From contig WHVA01000073.1 of NCBI GenBank assembly GCA_015179125.1, forward strand, positions 186,001-250,000: a stretch of 64,000 nucleotides of DNA, in the 5' to 3' direction. Positions 22,127 through 34,300 of this stretch are shown in pieces (within the stretch, counting starts at the first letter, position 1; every line of letters begins with the position of its first letter). Position numbers and translations under genes: made by a program. The notes under the pieces are model-generated. The model was not told the origin of the DNA. It searched no databases and worked only from the letters and a program-made list of their open reading frames with translations. The stretch is from Gautieria morchelliformis. Lineage: Eukaryota > Basidiomycota > Agaricomycetes > Gomphales > Gomphaceae.

Positions 22127-24057
22127 ATGGACGATAAGTACAAGGACCAGGATGGGTTCTTTACTGCTGCTCCTCCAGGTATGCTTCCCTGCCATGTCAG
22201 AATGCCACTAGCTCATCTATTCCTCCCAAGCACCTTCAACTGGTGTCAATGAATTAGCTGCCAAGCTCGATGATTTGAAAACCCAAGGTAAGATTGACCC
22301 CTACGATATCGACGATAAACAAGCGATATTGTATTATAGAGACCAATCTCCAAACGTCATCATATGATGTTGTGGTATGCTGCATGCCCGATTTACTGAT
22401 CGCCTCAAGAATCGTGATTGTTATGAATATCAATCTAGGTCACTCTTGCAGATCAACAAGCTGATCCCAACTCGCCTTTGCATAGCGTGAAGACGTTTGA
22501 AGAGCTTGGTCTGTACGTGAATTCAATTTCTCTCAGAAATGCTGCACAATGAACAAGGCGATGCAAACAGTCACCCCGATCTACTCAAGGGCATCTACGG
22601 CATGGGATTCAAGAAACCATCAAAAATCCAGGAACGAGCGTTGCCTCTCATGTTGCAGGATCCGTACGCTTTCACTTTCATCGATGTGGCGTTTAGTCAC
22701 CCAAACACGAATTGTGCAATAGCCCCCGAAATATGATTGCGCAATCGCAGTCTGGCACTGGAAAAACTGCAGCCTTTGTCCTTACCATGCTCAGTCGTAT
22801 CGATTTTACCCAGAATTACCCTCAAGTGAGTTCACTCGCTGTAGTAGTTGGTCGCGAGCTTATTCTCCCTTTCTATCAGGCTCTGTGTGTAGCACCCACC
22901 CGTGAGTTGGCTCGACAGATCATGGCCGTGGTAGTGGAGATGGGGAAGAACACACCTATTCAAACTGCCTATGCTATTAAAGATGCCCCCACGAGAGACA
23001 CAAAGGTCACACAACATATTGTTGTTGGTACGCCGGGAACAATGGGGGAAATGTTACGACGACGTCAAATAGACCCCGCCCGTCTTAAAGTGTTTGTTCT
23101 CGACGAGGCGGATCACATGCTGGACGGCCAAGGTTTGGCAGAATTCACACTACGAATAAAAAAGTAAGTCCTTCTGCATGGAAAAGTGTTGGTAAGAGTC
23201 TTATTTGTGTTATCAGTCAAATTTCCAAGGAAGTCCAGAAATTGCTATTTTCTGCCACGTTCACCGACCACGTGAGGGTCTTCGCATCGAAGTTTGCCCC
23301 CGACGCAAATGTGATCGCGCTCAAGAAAGAAGAACTTTATGTAGAGGGCATCAAGCAGTTCTACTTCGATTGTCATGGAGAGGCGCATAAGTTTAAAGTG
23401 TTAGTCGAGCTGTACGGACTCTTGACGATCGGTCAGAGTATAATATTCTGCAAGGTGCGCGGCGTCCCTCTGGGTTGGTTCAGATCAATAATGCAGTTTA
23501 TAGCGCCGGGAAACCGCAGACCAAATTGCCTCACGTATGATCACTGAGGGTCATCACGTAACATCGCTACATGGTGCTAAGGATGCACGAGAGCGCGACC
23601 AAGTGATTGATGATTTCAGAGACGGCAAATCGAAAGTGCTGATTACAACCAACGTCCTTGCTCGAGGTATCGATATCCTACAAGTCAATATGGTCGTTAA
23701 CTACGACATGCCGTTGACCGCCAATCATCAACCGGACGTGGAGACGTATTTACATCGGATAGGTAAGGCTGCAATGGGGTTGATTAGACTACAGTGTCTC
23801 ACAAGCGTAATCGAAGGTCGCACGGGACGGTTTGGAAGGCAGGGCATATCGGTGAACTTCGTGCATGACCAACAGTCCTGGGATGCATTGGTATTCATCG
23901 AGAAGGCTATCCAACGGGATATCCAGCGCATCAAGACAGAGAACTTTGATGATATGGAGCGGGTGAGCGACTCCAAGCAACGCATCATTCTACTGCCTGA
24001 CCCTTGATTTTTCAGGATTTGAAGAAGATTCTGAGAGATGAGAAGGTCGATAATTGA
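22127..24057 (+). CDS. DBP5: DEAD-box RNA helicase Dbp5/DDX19 (mRNA export)
   Basis: Start [12 protein letters not shown] at 22127, stop TGA 24055-24057. Several short introns lie in the first 600 bp. The N-terminal lead ([10 protein letters not shown]...[28 protein letters not shown]) carries the Q motif. Motif I is [10 protein letters not shown] (about 22737-22769), Ia PTRELARQ, Ib TPGT, II DEAD (23102-23113), III SAT, IV SIIFCK, V ARGID, VI HRIGRTGRFG (split by an intron near 23762-23815). The end ([10 protein letters not shown], then [10 protein letters not shown]) and the [18 protein letters not shown] segment are typical of Dbp5 rather than eIF4A. Dbp5 works at the cytoplasmic face of the nuclear pore with Gle1/IP6 to strip export factors from mRNA; that is family knowledge. 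All catalytic motifs are intact. Confidence 0.92.
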
Positions 24058-25368
24058 CATGTAGGACTTTGCTAGTCATTTTGTGGTTATGTTACGGTAA
24101 TGCGATTGTAATCCTCAGCCTGTTTGGGGTGTCAATGGTGCCCAAACTAACATTCTTAATGCTGCATGCAGCAGCGGTGTGAGAAGGCCATTCGCATTAC
24201 TTCCAAAGACAACACCGTCGCACGCATACAGAACGTCACAGGTCACTTTCAGCATGACAAAGTAGCTGGTGGAAGTCAGGGCGAGGGTTCAATAAGATGG
24301 TACCTGGTAAAGAAGACTGCTAACGTGCTGGCCGTGTAAAAAGCTGACAGCTCAGCTGTGTATGGGCATTCGGTGCCGAGTTCGTGCATTTACATGCACG
24401 TCTGGCCAATAATGCTGTAGAAAAAGATGCCGCTGGTACTGGCTTTAGCAGGTACTAGCCTTAGCACCAGAAAATCGCCATTAATGGAATAAGCTCGCAG
24501 AGTGCGGTCAGCTATCGGGACCGCAGAAGTCACGAGCAGATTGTGGTGAGAGGAGCGAGGATAACCCTGCTAATCCCAGACCCTAGTGACACGAGGATAC
24601 CCCTCCCCGAGCGTCCAGATAATTTGACAGCTTCTGTCCGGATTCTGCGTTAGTAGGGATTGGATCATTTCTTGTCCAGCTGCGGTGCGCATGACTATCA
24701 CGAGAATGAGCAGCTTGCATCCTGTCCTGAGATTCGATTACGAATGGAGGTAGCGAGTGGGCCGTGGTGTCAGAGGGTGACATGATCCTACATGACAAAA
24801 GACACCACCATTGCCGTAGAGTTTGCGCTACAAAAGTGTAGTATAAGGCAAGCTGTGAAAAGACATTCTTTGCAGGGAAACCGACGCACCATGACCAATC
24901 TTGACGTCCGTCTGCGGAACAGGCATAACGGAAACTAGCATCTTCGATTCCATGACCAGAGGTGGCAGCTAGGTTGACAGTAGTGGCATCCAACGTGTTC
25001 CGTCTGTCCGGAGGCAGGTGCGGTGACTGTGTGGGTTCCCAGGGGTCCCGAACTCAAATACGGTCACAATTTTTTGAAGCGCCCGACTTCGCCGGCCCAA
25101 ACCCCCCAGCCCCAAGGAATCTCCTGAAGGCTTAAAAGTATCTCAGCAATTACTGCAGCTAACCCTAGGCTCGAGTCTTCCCCTCTGCCACAACCTCACT
25201 GCCTATCTTCATTAGAACTCAGGGGGTGAGACTTCAGTGCAACTTTTCTGACAGACTAACAGTAAAGGTCTTTCCGTATCTCAGCTCCACCTTAGAACCC
25301 TCTTTCATCCTGCCTGTGAGATATCACGACATTCTGGCCTTTACCTCCGCAATCTACGTATACCTGCA
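24058..25368. other. 1.3-kb gap: DBP5 3' side and FAS promoter region
   Basis: No supported gene. A minus-strand open frame at 24583-24993 has no likeness to a protein family. A 7-bp inverted repeat, CGTGCAT-TTAC-ATGCACG, lies near 24383-24400, and the phrase TGGCTTTAGCAGGTACTAGCC shows short internal repetition near 24440. The last few hundred bases are pyrimidine-rich and should be the FAS promoter and leader. Confidence 0.4.
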
Positions 25369-28300
25369 ATGACTCTCCTCAATGGAACCGCCGTTCTTGG
25401 CGAGAAAGATGCAATTACTACCCGTCCCCTGACCATTCAACTCGGTCAAACTAGAGTAAGTACCTACTGCTTTGGTTGTTTGTAAGAGCAGAGCCGATGT
25501 TATTTTTTCATGCTGCTTGCTATTGCTGAGCTTATCGGATGCTCACAATCATACGCATTTATGTAGGTCGCTGTACCCGTGTCTGCAAAGTCGAGCGACT
25601 GGATCGCTGCCGAAATTCTGCGTGAAGAGTTCGTGCATTCTATCGGAGTGCGCGATGCTGTTGACGCGACAGAGCAACTTGAGGGTGCCGAAGCTGAAGC
25701 TGAAGTCGAGCTTTCCGCCAAGTTCCTCGACTTCGCAGCCGCCAGAGCGGATCGTTCCTTGCATCACGTCTCCGTTCTTCTGGCCGCGTTTCGTCACTTC
25801 ACGGTCAGTTACCTCACGACCAAGGACGTGCATTCTCTCGTTGTCTCGTATGATATTACCGTGCGCAAAGATGTCCTTACTGCCTATTTCTCTGCATTGG
25901 CTACCTTAGAATCTCTTGTTGACCCCTCCGAAGTTCCACGACCTTCCCCATCTGCTCTCCTCACCGCGGCTTCCCAGTCGAAAGCCTCCATATATGCGCT
26001 CTTCGGCGGTCAGGGCGCCAACGAGGTGTATTTTGACGAGTTGCAGTCGCTCTATGACATTTACAGGCCATACGTAGCCCCTTTTATTGCAGCTTCATGC
26101 AATACTCTTATGCCGCTTGCCAGAGCAGCCGATCACGATGGTTATGCCTTCTATTCTCATGGCCTCAATGTCCTGGCATGGCTTGACGGCAGTATTCCCA
26201 GACCTTCCATCGAGTACCTTGCCTCGATCCCCATTTCATTTCCTCTCATCGGTCTTACGCAGTTGACTCAGTATCTTGTGGCAACACGAGTAGCCAACCT
26301 TACCCCAGGAGAAATGCGTAGTCGCTTTTCTGGAGCCACCGGTCATTCGCAGGGAATTGTTTCTGCCGTTGCAATTTCGACCTCTGCAACTTTCGACATG
26401 TTCTCCGAGAACGCGGAGAAGGCGCTCAAATGGCTTTTCTTCTGCGGTTTGAGAGGCCAAGAGTCCTTCCCAGTTCTCTCCCTCGAGCCATCTATCGTCC
26501 AAGATTCCGTTGAAGGCGGCGAGGGCATTCCAAGCCCCATGCTCGCAGTCACAGGGCTTCCTCTTCCCGACCTAGAGAAGTTCATCAATAGAACGAACGC
26601 ACATCTGCCAGATAATTCCCAGCTTTACGTGTCTCTCCACAACGGACCCAGAGCATTCGTTATAACTGGTCCTGCGCGTGCTCTCCATGGACTTGTTACC
26701 AGTCTGCGCAAAATTCGGGCACCCTCTGGACTGGACCAGAGCAAGGTTCCATTTTCCCAGCGCAAGGCAGTATTTTCTGTCCGTTTCTTGGTCGTGGGCG
26801 TTCCATATCACAGCAACTATCTTAGGGATGCAGCAGCGAAGGTCGTGGATATCGATTTGAAAGGCGATGAGCTGTGGACGTCTGACCAGCTAGCCATTGC
26901 GGTATACCACACTGAGGATGGTAAGTCCATTAATCGTCTTCTGTTCAGGTTGGGTTTACTCACTATCTACAGGTTCTGATCTTTCTAAGTTGTCGACTTC
27001 CCTCACTCGATCGTTATGTGATCAGATTTTTACAAACCCTATTCACTGGTCTGAGGCGACACGTTTTCCACCGACGGCAACGCACGCTGTAGACTTTGGG
27101 CCTGGAGGGCTGAGCGGAATTGGTAGTCTCACTGCTCGCAATTTGGAAGGAAGGGGCGTAAGGGTAATCGTCCTCGGTGAGAAAGGCAAGGGGGGATCGG
27201 AGCTGTATAATGCAGAGACCATCAAATACGAGGAATGGTGGAGTAGAAAGTTTCAACCACGACTGGTCAAGACAAGGTCTGTTGCTTTTCGCATGCCCTT
27301 ACTGCTAACTGACGCTGTTCATTGCTAGTGATGGAAAAGTTCTCCTTGACACGCCTTATTCGCGATTGTTGGGGAAGCCTCCCATCATGGTCGCTGGTAT
27401 GACGCCCTCAACTGTTAAGGCTGGGTTTGTCAGTGCCATTCTCAATGCGGGATATCATGTCGAGCTTGCGGGCGGAGGGCACTATAATGTTTCCGCTATT
27501 CGCGCAAAGGTCGCAGAAATCCAGAAGTTGATACCAGCTGGGGTTGGTCTTACCTTGAACTCTCTCTATATCAATCCTCGTCAGTTTGGCTTCCAGTTCC
27601 CCCTATGGCAAGAGATGAGGAAGGAGGGTGTTCCAATCGAAGGTTTCTGCGTCGCTGCAGGTGTTCCCAGCACCGAGAAGGCAGCAGAAATCATCTCGGG
27701 ACTTCGTAACGCGGGTTTAAAACATGTTGCTTTCAAGCCTGGCTCCATAGATGGTATCCGACAAGTCGTCAATATCGCTGCTTCCCACCCTGATTTCCCA
27801 GTAATCCTTCAATGGACTGGCGGCCGAGCTGGCGGTCACCACTCGTGCGAGGATTTCCATCAGCCCATTCTTGCAACCTATGGTGCCATTCGTCAACAGG
27901 CCAATATCTCGTTAGTCGCAGGTTCAGGATTTGGAGGTGCAGGTGACTTTTTCCCATATCTCACAGGGGAGTGGTCTGTCGAGCGATATGGCGTTCAAGC
28001 CATGCCTTTCGACGGTCTTCTCTTTGCCAGCCGAGTTATGGTCGCGAAAGAGGCCCATACGAGCCCATCAGTTAAGGACCTTATCGTGGCGGCCCCTGGG
28101 GTCGAAGATAGTGCCTGGGAATCTACGTATACTAAAGAAACGGGGGGTATCCTCACTGTCCGCTCTGAGCTGGGCGAGCCAATTCACAAGATTGCTACTC
28201 GGGGCGTCAAGTTGTGGAAAGAATTTGACAATACTGTTTTCAGTTTGCCCAAGGAGAAGCGTGCTGCGTGGCTTCAGCAGAATCGGGATTATGTAGTCGA

Positions 28301-31300
28301 GAAATTAAACAAGGATTTCTCGAAACCTTGGTTCGGGGCAACGAAGGACGGCGCCGTTGTATACGACCTTGGCGACATGACTTACGAGGAAGTAACTCTT
28401 CGTCTTGTCCGTCTGATGTTCGTATCACATCAATCTCGTTGGATCGACATATCTCTGCGAAACCTGGTCGGTGACTGGCTACGCCGGGTGGAAGAACGCT
28501 TCGCTGGAGTCCGACACGTCTCCAAAGCGTCGATCCTACAATCCTTCAGCAGTTTGGACCATCCGGGACCCTTCCTCGTGGAGTTCTTTAAAGCTTACCC
28601 GGAAGCCAAGGAGCAGTTACTTGCGAGCGAAGACAAAGCATTCTTCTTGGCGATTAGTCAACGTCCCGGTCAGAAACCCGCACCATTCGTCCCAATTCTT
28701 GACTCCAATTTTGAGGTTTGGTTTAAGAAGGTACGGGTAGACTTTGGTAATCATTATTGCACATCCGCTTATCGTGATCAATAGGACTCTTTATGGGCTG
28801 CAGAGGATATTGAGGCCGTTTTCGACCAAGATCCCCAGCGCGTCTGTATCTTACAAGGCCCTGTGGCGGCGAGGCATGCGACGAAGAAAGACGAACCTAT
28901 CAAAGAGCTCCTCGGCAACGTTGAATCGTCTCTCATTCAGATGGTTTTAGCAAAATTCTATGATGGCGACGAGACCAAGGTTCCAAGTGTAGAGTTCATT
29001 GGAGGTCTTCCTTCCTGTATCCCAATGGAGGCCTGCTTAGGCGATGTTAAGGTGACAATGCACGGATCTTCGACAACGTACAAAATCCATTCTCCTGTTC
29101 TGGATCCCTCCCAATGGTTAGAGAAATTGGCAGGCCCTTCTGCCAGCTGGCTTCGCGCTTTCCTAACCTCCCCGATCGTCGTTCAGGGTGCTGCCTACGT
29201 TGACAACCCCATTCGCCGCGTCTTCATCCCCCGCATTGGTCAGACTGTCACGATCCAGCATGGCAATGGTGTACCACTTTCTGTCACCGTACATGGCGGG
29301 GCGCGGTCTTTTGGCCCACATAATCCCGACTTTAAGGCCCTGGAGCTTACTTTTGAGTCTTCGTCACGGATGATCTCACTCACTATTTTTGAGGAAAGAC
29401 GAGGCTCATCGATCCCGCTCCTTTTCAAGTTCTATTATCGCCCAGAACAAGGGTATGCACCAATCCATGAAGTGGTGGACGGTCGCAACAAACGTATCAA
29501 AGCTTTCTACTGGAAGCTTTGGTTTGGGGACGAGACAGAGTTACCAGATATTGGTCTCCGAGACAATTTTATTGGCCCCGAGGTTGTTGTAGATTCTTCG
29601 ACAGTGGAACGCTTTTGCTCCATCGTTGGAAATCAAGATGAATCGTTCACCTCTGTTCGAAACACTGATGTCAAGGCGCCGATGGATTTTGCCATCGTCA
29701 CGGGTTGGCAGGTCAGCATATTTTAGGTTTCGACCAGGATGTTTGTGCTCACATATTATTTAGTCTATCATGCAAGCTATTTTCCCAGATGCGGTGGACG
29801 GTGACCTCTTGAAGCTCGTTCATCTCTCCAACGGTTTCCGTATGGTCCCCGGGGCCCGTGTCCTCCAGGTAGGAGACGTCTGTCGCGCGGAAGCCAAGAT
29901 TGCCTCCGTCACCAACAACGATAGCGGAAAGACGGTCAAGGTGAAGGGTGTCGTCGTCCGTAACGGTGAACCTGTCATTGAAGTCACTTCCGCGTTCCTG
30001 TACCGTGGTCGCTTTACGGACTTCGCCAACACGTTCGAGTTGGTAGAAGAAACGGATTATGTCGTGGAGCTCAAGACCGAGGCGCATGTTGGAGTTCTAC
30101 AATCGAAAGAATGGTTCCATTGGGATGATTCTGAAAGTCCACTCCGTGCCGGAACATCACTTGTCTTCAAAACACAGTCGCAGCTCACTTATAAAGATCA
30201 AAGCTCGTTCTCGGCTGTCACGGTCACTGGCGCTGCATACGTAAAAGATCAGCTTAAACACCTGACGAAAGTGGCAACGGTGGATTCCAATGTTGAACAA
30301 GCGCACGGTAATGTCGTTTTAAGCTATTTGAAACGTCACGGCCAACCTTTGGGACTACCTACGTTGTTCGAGAGTGGCGGTTATACACTGACTTCAACCG
30401 ACGAGCCTGCTTATATTAGTGCGCCCCTTACAAATGAGCCGTACTCCAAAGTTTCTGGTGATTTCAATCCCATCCACGTCAATCCTTACTTTTCGGACTA
30501 CGCTTCTTTGCCGGGTACCATCACTCACGGTCTTTGGTCCAGTGCGGCCACCCGGAAGTATGTTGAAACTGTTGTTGCAAAAGGTCGTCCGGAAAGAGTC
30601 CTTTCGTAGGTGACTTGAAAAGTATATAAGGATATGGCTAACGTTGCGATAGATACGATGTGGGATTCGTTGGGATGGTTCTTCCCGGGGATCGACTACA
30701 AGTTAAGCTGAAACACATCGGTATGCGGGACGGCAACCTCGTTGTCAAGGTCGAAACATCGAATGAGCTAGGCGAAAGAGTGCTGGAGGGCTCAGCAGAG
30801 GTTGCCCAGCCTACCACGGCATACGTATTCACTGGTCAGGGATCGCAAGAACCTGGGATGGGTATGGAACTTTACAACAACTCTCCCGCTGCACGTGATG
30901 TTTGGGATAATGCCGATGCGCATCTGGGTGCTGTGTATGGTTTCTCGATTGTCGACATTGTTAAGAACAATCCGAAAAGCAAAACCGTTCACTTTGGCGG
31001 TATAAAAGGCCAGGCCATTCGCCAACGGTATATGGACATGACGTATGATACCATGGACAAAGATGGCAACATCAAAACACTACCCTTGTTTTCTGACATC
31101 GATGTTCGAACCCCAGCTTACACTTTCTCTCACCCCGCTGGCCTCCTTTTCGCCACCCAGTTCGCCCAGATTGCTCTTGTCGTTTCGGAGAAAGCCGCCT
31201 TTGAAGACATGAGATCTAAAGGACTAGTCGTTCAAGGTTGCGCGTTCGCAGGTCATTCCCTTGGCGAATATTCTGCCCTCGCCTCTATTGCAGATGTCCT

Positions 31301-34300
31301 CCCAATTTCATCCCTCGTCGATGTTGTATTTTATCGTGGCATTACCATGCAGCGTGCGGTCGAGCGCGATGAGCACAACAGGTCCAACTATGCGATGTGT
31401 GCAGTCAATCCCAGTCGTATCTCGAAAACTTTCAACGATGCTGCGCTTCGCGAAGTAGTAGATTGCATCGCAACTAAAGGCAACGTACTCCTCGAAATCG
31501 TGAACTTCAATGTTGAGGTCAGTATTCAGTCGTATCAAGCCCAATCTTTCACTTAATCAATTTATTTTTAGGGTCAACAGTATGTCTGTGCTGGGGAGCT
31601 TGTAGCCTTGGAAGGTTTAACCAATGTCTTGAATTACCTGAAAATCGAAAAGGTCGATATCGCTAAGGTAAGATAGTTCGAGTGTAGGGTCGTCTCTTTT
31701 GTTCTCATCTATGTACACTTTGTTTCAGCTCACTGTTACACTTTCGATGGAGAAAGTCCGAGAGCTGTTGACTGAGATCGTTGATCAATGTCTCCAACGA
31801 GCGCATGCTCGGCAACAAGCTGAAGGATACATTCAGCTTGAACGCGGCTATGCGACCATCCCTCTCCCCGGTATTGATGTCCCATTCCATTCGAGGTATC
31901 TGTGGGCTGGTGTTATGCCCTTCCGAGCTTGTAAGTGACGCTAATTTACGCACTCGTTTTCTTTGCTCATGTATCCGTAGACTTGTCGAAGAAAATTAAT
32001 CCTTCCCAGCTCGACCCGGATATGCTCATAGGGAAGTATGTGCCAAATCTGACTGCCGAGCCGTTTGAAGTAACCCAAGCATACGCACAACGGATCTATG
32101 ACCAAACGTCGTCGCCTCGTCTTGATAAAGTCCTAAGGTACTGGGATCGGGATAACTGGGGAGGCGCAGAACAACGCCAGAAGCTCGCGTACACCATTCT
32201 AGTCGAGTTGCTATCTTACCAGTTCGCCTCTGCAGTACGTTGGATTGAGACCCAAGACCGGCTTTTCACACAATTCGACTTCGAACGCATGATTGAACTT
32301 GGTCCTGGACCTACGTTGACTGGCATGGCTACTCGTACTTGGAAGGCGAAATACGAAGAGGTTGATGATTCTGTTAGTCGCACGCGGGCGATATTCTGCC
32401 ATGCAAAACACGCGAAGGAGATTTACTACCAGTTCGAGGATGAGCTAGAGGCTACTTCTGTTGACGAGAGTTCAAATGCCGCACCATCCACGATCAGCCT
32501 GGGTCCCGCTACTCCGGTGGCTCCGGTAGCTCCGGTGGCTCCGTTACCATCTGCTGGCCCTGCTGCATCTATTGATGACGAACCCCTCAAAGCTGTGGAC
32601 ACATTGCGTACGATCGTCGCACAGAAGTTGAAGAAAAAAGTAGACGAGATATCTCTTTCAAAGAGTATCAAAGACCTCGTTGGTGGCAAGTCAACTCTTC
32701 AAAACGAGATTCTAGGCGACCTTCAGCTGGAATTCACATCGGCTCCAGAGAAAGGGGAAGAATTGCCACTGGATGAGCTCGGTGCGGCTCTGGGCTCTAA
32801 CTACTCCGGTTCTCTTGGGAAGCATACCTCGGGACTTATTTCGCGGCTGGTGGGGGGAAAGATGCCGGGTGGCTTTAACCTGTCCGCGGTCAAGGCGTAT
32901 CTGTCGAAGACGTGGGGTCTCGGGCCGGCTCGTGCAGACGGTCTGCTTCTGCTTGGTTTGACCTTGGAGCCAGCGAAGCGGCTTGGTTCTGAAGTGGAGG
33001 CAAAAGCGTGGCTTGACAGCGTGGCAGCGGCATACGCTCATCAAAATGGCATCTCCTTATCGTCCGGTGGTGCGGCAGGTGGCCTTGCAGGCGGGAGCTC
33101 TGGGGGCGCGGTCATTAACAGTGAAGAGTTCTTGAAATTCCAAGCGGAACAAGAGCGTTTCGCTGCACAACAGATTGAGGTGTATATGCGATATCTCAAT
33201 CGCGACTCTCGAGCTGGTGAGCGCTCTTTCGACACGGCTAAAGAGAGCTTGCTCTCTCTGCAGTCGAAACTCGACAGTATCACTCGGGAACACGGTGATA
33301 TGTACGTCGAAGGCATCCAGCCGATGTTTGAGCCGCTTAAGGCGCGTCATTTCGATTCGTCGTGGAACTGGGTCAGGCAAGATGCTCTTCTCATGTGGTA
33401 TGATATAATCCACGGTCGTCTCACCACTGTCGATCGTGAAATTACGGCACGTTGCATCGCTATCATGAATCGCGCTGACCCCGCTTTGTTGGACTACATG
33501 CAATATCACATCAACAGTTGCGACCCGACGCGGGGGGAGACTTATCGATTGGCAAAGGAATTTGGACAACAACTTATTCACAACTGCCGTGAAGCTGTTG
33601 GACAGCCTCCCTTGTACAAAGACGGTGCGCCGTTCATGCAGCACGTTCTTTCTTAAACTAATCAATATCATACAGTGACTTTCCCGACTGCTCCACGTAC
33701 TGAAGTGTCTGCTAAAGGTGACATTGTCTACTCTGAGGTCGTGCGTGAGAATGTGCGCAAACTCGAAGCATATGTCGAGGAGATGGCTAGCGGCGACACT
33801 ATCTCAGGCAATATCAACATTCAGAAGGTCCAAGACGATGTTCTCAAATTATGGAGCGTTGTCAAGTCACAGCCCGGGATCAGCCAGGAACAAAAGGGTC
33901 GAATAAAGGCTCTTTATGAGGGTGTGGTACGGTCGCTGCGGACTGGTCCCGAACCTCGACCACGTGTTGGAGCAACTCCTCGTAACCGTCGTTCATCTTC
34001 TCAATTTCTGCGTCCCCAGATCACTGGGATCACATCAGTATCTGCGGATAAAGTCCCACTTTTGCACCTCAAGCGACGCGTTGGCATGCAATGGGAGTAT
34101 AGCAGCAACCTCACCAGTGTATACTTGGATATCTTGACAGAGATTGCCACGTCCGGGACGACGTTCAAGGACAAAAACGCCTTACTCACTGGAGTCGGAA
34201 AGGGTTCCATCGGCGTGGAAGTCCTGAAAGGCCTTCTATCAGGGGGTGCCCATGTTGTCGTTACGACCTCCCGGTACAGTCGTGCCACCGTTGAATATTA

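Noticed and set aside
24583-24993. 136-codon minus-strand open frame upstream of FAS
   Set aside because: No motif, odd composition (Cys, His and Trp scattered), no neighbouring exon; likely chance in non-coding DNA.
32100-32200. Two separate FAS genes (beta and alpha)
   Set aside because: The frame is open from the beta end into the alpha start with no stop, terminator-like sequence or new start codon context.
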